Part shown: positions 6,351 to 9,957 of the stretch, piece after piece
Position numbering within the stretch: position 1 is the first letter of the stretch
Layout: each line of letters begins with the position of its first letter
From: Planctomycetota bacterium
Lineage (GTDB): Bacteria > Planctomycetota > UBA1135 > GCA-002686595
NCBI GenBank assembly: GCA_027623615.1
Contig: JAQBVH010000070.1
Location: forward strand, 1-9,957
Length of the DNA: 9,957 nucleotides
Direction: 5' to 3'
Program-made: the position numbers and the translations under genes
Notes under the pieces: generated by a model
What the model was told of the DNA's origin: nothing
Seen by the model: the letters and a program-made list of their open reading frames with translations, nothing else
Database searches by the model: none

Positions 6351-8747
6351 TCAGACGAGCTCGTGCCGCTTGCGCAGGATCCACTCGACCGAGAGCAGGC
6401 CCAGGGCGAGCAGCAGGGTGCTGAGCTGGTCCCAGGCGTCCTCGAGCTGGGAGGAGATCGGCTCGCGCAGCTCCTCGTCGCCGGGGAACTCGGGCAGCAG
6501 CCTGGTGACCTCGGTGACGCGGGCGTGGGTGCCCTGGGTCAGCTGCGAGATGGCCTTGAGGGTGGCCGGGTCGGGGGAGGGGTCCGCGTTCTCGCGAGAC
6601 GGCAGGACGACCTCGACCTCGGTGGTGGCCAGGCGCTCTCCGTCCTTCTCGATCCACGCGCGATAGAGGCCCGGGCGCTCGGCCTGGAAGGTGCCGCGGA
6701 AGATCCCGGGGCGTCCGTCGATGCCGCCGAGCGACAGCTCTTCCGGGGGGCCGTCCGGGCCCTGCAGGTAGATCGACTGATCCTCCTGGTCGCTGGGCCG
6801 GTAGTCCTCGTCGAGGACGCGGGCCTCGAGGGTGACCCGCTCGTCGAGCCCGTAGCTGGTGCGCAGGGGCTCGAGGCCGAAGCGGCGATCGCCGCCCTTG
6901 AGTCGACCGAGGGCCAACCAGCGGATCGCGTTGCGCCAGAAGCGCTCGTGGTAGCGGTGGACGTAGCGATAGCGCCAGCGCCAGGTCATGTCGTCGGTCG
7001 CCAGAAACATCGTCCGGCCCGAGGGGTAGTAGCCGACCACCAGGAGCGGATCGCGTTGATCGTCGCCGGCGAGGCTGCGCTCGCTGTGACGCAGGAGGAC
7101 CTGCGCGCCCGGCTTGGCCTTCACGACCGGGTAGTACCAGTAATAGCCGCGCAGACCGCTGTCGTCCTCCCACAGCTCCCGGTTGAGCTCGTCGTTCGGA
7201 TGCAGACGCACGATCTCGTGCGGGTTGGCCGGATGCTCGAGCAGCGGACGGCGCTCGATCTCGGTGGTCTGGTCGAAGCCGAGGCTGCCGGTGGGATCGA
7301 GCTCGACCGGCAGGAGCTTTGCGAACTCCGTGCCGGCCAGGGCGCGCGGGTTCTCGTACTCGCCGGCCAGCACGGCCAGGCCGCCGCCGCGCTCGACGAA
7401 CTCGACGAGGGCTTGCACGAAGCGCTCGCCCTCGGCCGGATCCGGGGAGACGGCGTAGGGGTTCACGTCCCCGAGGACGACCACGTCGTAGTTGTCGAGC
7501 AGCTCGCGGCGCTCGGTGGGCACGCGCTCGAGCCGGTCGATGCCGTCGGTGGCCTCCTGGGGGAAGTCGCTCGTGGCCGACATCAAATAGACCTGCACCA
7601 CGATGCGTTCGTCCGCGCGCAGGAGCAGGTCCTTGAGGAAGCGGTACTCCCAGCGCGGGTAACCATCGACGTAGAGCACGCGCACCCGCTCGCGGGTCAC
7701 GTGCACGCTCAGCTCGAGGCTGTTGTCGTCGGTCATGCGCTCGTCAGGCAGGGGCGCGACGCTGACCCGGAAGCGGCGCTCGGACGCCTCGAGCCCGGTC
7801 GACTCGCCAGGGGCGACGAGCACGACGCGGTCGCCCACGTCCGAGACGTCGGCGGTCTCCGTCGAGATGATCCGCGGCTCGTCCCGGCTGCCGGGCGGCG
7901 GCAGCTCCTCGAGCACGACCGAGACCTGGCGTTGGTCCGTCACGCCGCGAGCGTGGATGCGCACGGCGACCGAGATCTGGTCACCCTCGAGGACGCTGGG
8001 CGGCGCCTCGACCAACTCGACCACCAGGTTGCGCTCCTCGCGCGTGTCGCCGACGACCAGGGTGTGGATCGGGATGCCGGCGGCCCGCGCGGTGGCGGCG
8101 ACCTCGAGGACGTCCTGACCGCCGGTCGAGCGGCCGTCGGTGAGCACCACGACGTCAGTCAGGTGGCCCGGGCCCTTGCTGTTCAGCGCGGCGGCCAACG
8201 CGTCGCCCAGGTGCGTCCCATGACCGCGGCCTTCGGCCTGGTCGGGATCGGGCAGGGCGCTCAGGCGCTCATCGAAGCGCATGCGGTGCACCTCGTAGTC
8301 CTTGCCGGCCAGGTGGGAGCTGAGGTCTCTCAGGGCGGCCTTCGCCAGCTCCAAGCGCGTGGTCTCCTCGGCGATCTTGCCGCCGAGGCGCCGCACGGCG
8401 GCGCGTTGGGACTCATCGCCTGTGTAGGCGTCGCGGCGGCGCATGCTGGCTGAGTCATCCAGCAGCACGATCACCTCGGCGGGCACGATGTTCTCCTGTT
8501 GCTTCACACGCACAGGCCGCATCAGGACGATCGCGAGCAGGAGCAGCGACAGGAAGCGCAGGCTGATCATCGTCCAGCGCGACCAGCCCTTCAGGTCTTC
8601 GCGCCAGTAGCCGAGGGCTGCGATCAGCGCGGCGCCCGGTACCACGACGAGGGCGATCACCCACAGCGCGGGCACGTCGAGCAGGCGCCAGGTCTCGCGG
8701 GTCGCCTCGCCAGCGCTGGCGGGGCCTTGCAGGAGGAACAAGGACAT
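6351..8747 (-). CDS. VWA-domain membrane protein with cysteine-less glutamine-amidotransferase-like domain
   Basis: A 798-residue protein. Two N-terminal membrane helices lie at about 26-48 (ALWVIALVVVPGAALIAALGYW) and 59-77 (MISLRFLSLLLLAIVLMRPV). A VWA domain follows at about 91-235 with a complete MIDAS: DDSAS at 97-101, T178 (GTHLGDA) and D204 (VLTDGR). Next come a beta-rich domain (about 240-350), a GATase/DJ-1-like fold (about 355-485: VRVLYVDGYPRWEYRFL, DNYDVVVLGDVNP, GGGLAVLAGEY) and the stretch GRTMFLATDDMTWRWR (578-593). A beta-sandwich-like region and a C-terminal helix (about 772-790) ending LRKRHELV complete it. There is no cysteine in the whole protein, so the amidotransferase-like domain cannot use the usual Cys nucleophile. 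The start ATG 8747 is set by GGAGGA at 8760-8755, seven bases upstream, and by the TGATG overlap with the preceding stop; the open frame continuing to 9233 is a shadow of the upstream gene. The family occurs in planctomycete MoxR/DUF58/BatA clusters; the VWA domain probably binds a partner via metal, perhaps a MoxR client. Confidence 0.95.
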   Translation of the reverse strand: MSLFLLQGPASAGEATRETWRLLDVPALWVIALVVVPGAALIAALGYWREDLKGWSRWTMISLRFLSLLLLAIVLMRPVRVKQQENIVPAEVIVLLDDSASMRRRDAYTGDESQRAAVRRLGGKIAEETTRLELAKAALRDLSSHLAGKDYEVHRMRFDERLSALPDPDQAEGRGHGTHLGDALAAALNSKGPGHLTDVVVLTDGRSTGGQDVLEVAATARAAGIPIHTLVVGDTREERNLVVELVEAPPSVLEGDQISVAVRIHARGVTDQRQVSVVLEELPPPGSRDEPRIISTETADVSDVGDRVVLVAPGESTGLEASERRFRVSVAPLPDERMTDDNSLELSVHVTRERVRVLYVDGYPRWEYRFLKDLLLRADERIVVQVYLMSATSDFPQEATDGIDRLERVPTERRELLDNYDVVVLGDVNPYAVSPDPAEGERFVQALVEFVERGGGLAVLAGEYENPRALAGTEFAKLLPVELDPTGSLGFDQTTEIERRPLLEHPANPHEIVRLHPNDELNRELWEDDSGLRGYYWYYPVVKAKPGAQVLLRHSERSLAGDDQRDPLLVVGYYPSGRTMFLATDDMTWRWRYRYVHRYHERFWRNAIRWLALGRLKGGDRRFGLEPLRTSYGLDERVTLEARVLDEDYRPSDQEDQSIYLQGPDGPPEELSLGGIDGRPGIFRGTFQAERPGLYRAWIEKDGERLATTEVEVVLPSRENADPSPDPATLKAISQLTQGTHARVTEVTRLLPEFPGDEELREPISSQLEDAWDQLSTLLLALGLLSVEWILRKRHELV

Positions 8748-9957
8748 CAACCGATCCTCCGTCGTTGTCCGAGCCAGGCGCTCCAGAGGGACTCGCCGAT
8801 CAGGCAGGCCAGGCAGAGGGTGGCGAGCAAGCGCCAGATCTCTCCGCGCGTATTGCCCTCGCTGCTGATCGAGCTGTTGTCGTCCGATCGCGCGAGCAGC
8901 TGCAGGGCCGGGTGCAGTCCCTCGAGCTCGAGGGTGCTGAGTCGGGTCAGGTCGCCCTCGCCGGGATCGAGCTGCACCGCGAAGGGTTCGCTGCGGCCGG
9001 CGTCGAGCCCGACGATGTAGAGGCCGGCGCGCTCGGTGCGCTCGCCGGGGATCTGCGGAAGGCGCCAGCGGCCGTCGCTCAGCTCTTCGGGCGTGCCCTC
9101 GAGCGCCCGACGGTCCCCGTCCGGCAGCACCAGCTCGGTGAGCCGCGGATAGGTGTCGACCACGAGGCTGAGCGGCGCCCCCGGGGACAGCACCCGCGGC
9201 GGCTCGCGCCGCGTGCCCGCGTAGCGCAGCCACTCGTGTGTGAGGGGGATGAGCGTGCGCGGTGAGTCCTCCATGTCGCTCCAGGAGGGGTGGAAGGAGC
9301 TCGTGTAGAGGAAGACGCGGCCCTGGTCGAAGGGGCGCTCGATGAGCAAGGGACTGCGACCGTCGTCGTCGAGGCTGGCCAGGACGCGGGCGTCGTCGAG
9401 GGGGCGCACCTGCACGAACTCGTAGATCGGGATCTCCTGCAGGAACGGCCGCCAGGTCTCATCCGCGAAGAACGAGAGGGCGGGGTGAGCCTCTTCGAAC
9501 GCGGCCACCCGGTAGTAGCTGTCCCGGCGCGCGACCGAGAAGCGGCGCACGAGCTCGGCGGGCAGGAGGCCTGAGCCATCCGGCCGGTACAGGGCGCGGT
9601 TCGTGACGGTCAGGTCCGCGACCCGCGGGCCCATCGCGATCACGAGGGAGGCGCCGGAGGCGACCCGCGCCTCGAGGCGTTGCACGGCGGCCTCCGTGAC
9701 GACCGACAGGCCGGCGAGGACGATCACCTCGTAGCTGCGCAGGTGGAGCTCCGGGTCGGTCAACCGGTCGACCGTGATCTCTGCGGCGTCGAACGGGCGG
9801 ACCTCAGCTCCCAGGCCGTCGCCGGACAGGGGCTCGAGCGCCAGCATCAGGTAGCCGACCTCGTCGTCCTCGAAGTCATCCGAGGGGGAGCCGTTGACGA
9901 CGAGCACCCGGATGGGCGGCGGGGCGATCAAGACGGTCGCGCGCCTGTCGTCGGCCA
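8747..9957 (-). CDS. BatA/VWA-type membrane protein, C-terminal part (5' end outside the window)
   Basis: 402 complete codons are visible; the frame stays open through the right edge (ADDRRATVLIAPPPIRVLVVNG). A TTG at 9931 has an uninterrupted frame above it, so the true start lies beyond 9957 and that TTG is not a start. Numbering from the first visible residue: a GATase/DJ-1-like fold at about 15-115 (IRVLVVNGSPS, SYEVIVLAGL, GASLVIAMGP); a region ending in GRVFLYTSSFHPSW (212-225); a beta-rich domain (about 255-330) closing with GLYIVGLDAG; the FAVQLDPGEGDLTRLSTLEL segment (325-344), a motif I recall from the BatA-like family; and a C-terminal membrane helix (about 372-395) before a basic tail QRRRIG. 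The missing N-terminus would be expected to carry a BatA membrane domain and possibly a VWA domain. The only two visible cysteines lie in the last helix, so the GATase-like fold is again without a nucleophile. The stop overlaps the next start by one base (TGATG), indicating coupled translation. Confidence 0.88.
   Translation of the reverse strand, partial: ADDRRATVLIAPPPIRVLVVNGSPSDDFEDDEVGYLMLALEPLSGDGLGAEVRPFDAAEITVDRLTDPELHLRSYEVIVLAGLSVVTEAAVQRLEARVASGASLVIAMGPRVADLTVTNRALYRPDGSGLLPAELVRRFSVARRDSYYRVAAFEEAHPALSFFADETWRPFLQEIPIYEFVQVRPLDDARVLASLDDDGRSPLLIERPFDQGRVFLYTSSFHPSWSDMEDSPRTLIPLTHEWLRYAGTRREPPRVLSPGAPLSLVVDTYPRLTELVLPDGDRRALEGTPEELSDGRWRLPQIPGERTERAGLYIVGLDAGRSEPFAVQLDPGEGDLTRLSTLELEGLHPALQLLARSDDNSSISSEGNTRGEIWRLLATLCLACLIGESLWSAWLGQRRRIG
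8748..8760 (-). promoter_or_regulatory. Ribosome binding site of the VWA gene, also arm 2 of the 13-base element
   Basis: Minus-strand GGAGGATCGGTTG followed immediately by ATG. GGAGGA (8760-8755) is a near-ideal Shine-Dalgarno with a 7-base spacer and settles the start. It sits within the last codons of the upstream gene (RRRIG-stop). The whole 13 bases are complementary at 12 positions to 6350-6338 just after the same gene's stop codon, so the site could be masked by long-range pairing. Confidence 0.75.

Noticed and set aside
6048..8453. Plus-strand open frame of about 801 codons spanning the intergenic region and most of the VWA gene
   Set aside because: Same biased composition; it crosses two well-supported minus-strand genes and has no ribosome binding site or domain that I recognise.
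6338..8760. A transposon or insertion sequence bounded by the 13-base inverted repeats
   Set aside because: The interior is exactly the VWA coding sequence, with no transposase and no target duplication outside the arms.
8748..9233. N-terminal extension of the VWA protein by about 162 residues
   Set aside because: The extension is Arg/Ala/Pro-rich shadow sequence inside the BatA-like gene; the strong GGAGGA site and membrane helices place the start at 8747.
9929..9931. TTG as start of the BatA-like gene
   Set aside because: The frame continues to the window edge with family-like sequence (ADDRRATV), so the gene is simply truncated by the window.
1..9957. CRISPR array, tRNA, rRNA, phage or mobile genes
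   Set aside because: No spaced repeats, no cloverleaf or rRNA-like segments and no integrase or transposase were seen; the window is almost fully occupied by five minus-strand coding genes.

Overview
The window is a dense, high-GC block (roughly two thirds or more G+C by eye) in which all five recognisable genes lie on the minus strand. Transcription therefore runs from position 9957 down to 1. The protein set points to a planctomycete (Planctomycetota), probably a high-GC lineage: a BatA-like protein next to a von Willebrand A (VWA) protein with a glutamine-amidotransferase-like fold, a giant exported PQQ-type double beta-propeller, an exported alpha/alpha-barrel of prenyltransferase/squalene-cyclase-repeat type ending in a C-terminus I associate with planctomycete members, and a DUF4175-like membrane protein. 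The lineage is an inference from these families, not from a marker gene.

Layout in transcription order. (1) 9957-8747: C-terminal 402 codons of a BatA/VWA-type membrane protein, cut by the window edge. (2) 8747-6351: a 798-residue VWA plus GATase-like protein whose start overlaps the previous stop (TGATG), with a strong ribosome binding site. (3) 6350-6155: the only real intergenic gap, 196 bases, with three GC-rich inverted repeats and no convincing promoter. (4) 6154-1514: a 1,546-residue secreted protein with two PQQ-like propellers separated by a helical, TPR-like middle. (5) 1517-408: a 369-residue secreted six-repeat alpha/alpha-barrel, overlapping the previous gene by ATGA. (6) 394-1: the first 131 codons of a two-helix membrane protein resembling the DUF4175 family, 13 bases after the previous stop and running off the left edge.

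How they may work together. Genes 1, 2 and 6 belong to the MoxR/DUF58/BatA/VWA neighbourhood (Bat or aerotolerance-like) that is common in planctomycetes. A cytoplasmic MoxR AAA+ ATPase and a DUF58 protein would be expected upstream of 9957, outside the window. Every protein here is membrane-anchored or carries a signal peptide, so the products probably act at or beyond the cytoplasmic membrane. Both GATase-like modules lack the nucleophile cysteine and the alpha/alpha barrel lacks a cyclase DxDD motif. The locus therefore looks built for assembly and binding rather than catalysis (inference).

The most unexpected signal is a 13-base element at both borders of the VWA gene. The Shine-Dalgarno plus spacer directly before its ATG is complementary at 12 of 13 positions to the 13 bases directly after its stop codon, and a partial third copy lies about 70 bases further downstream. 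This may be coincidence or a long-range RNA pairing that controls translation.
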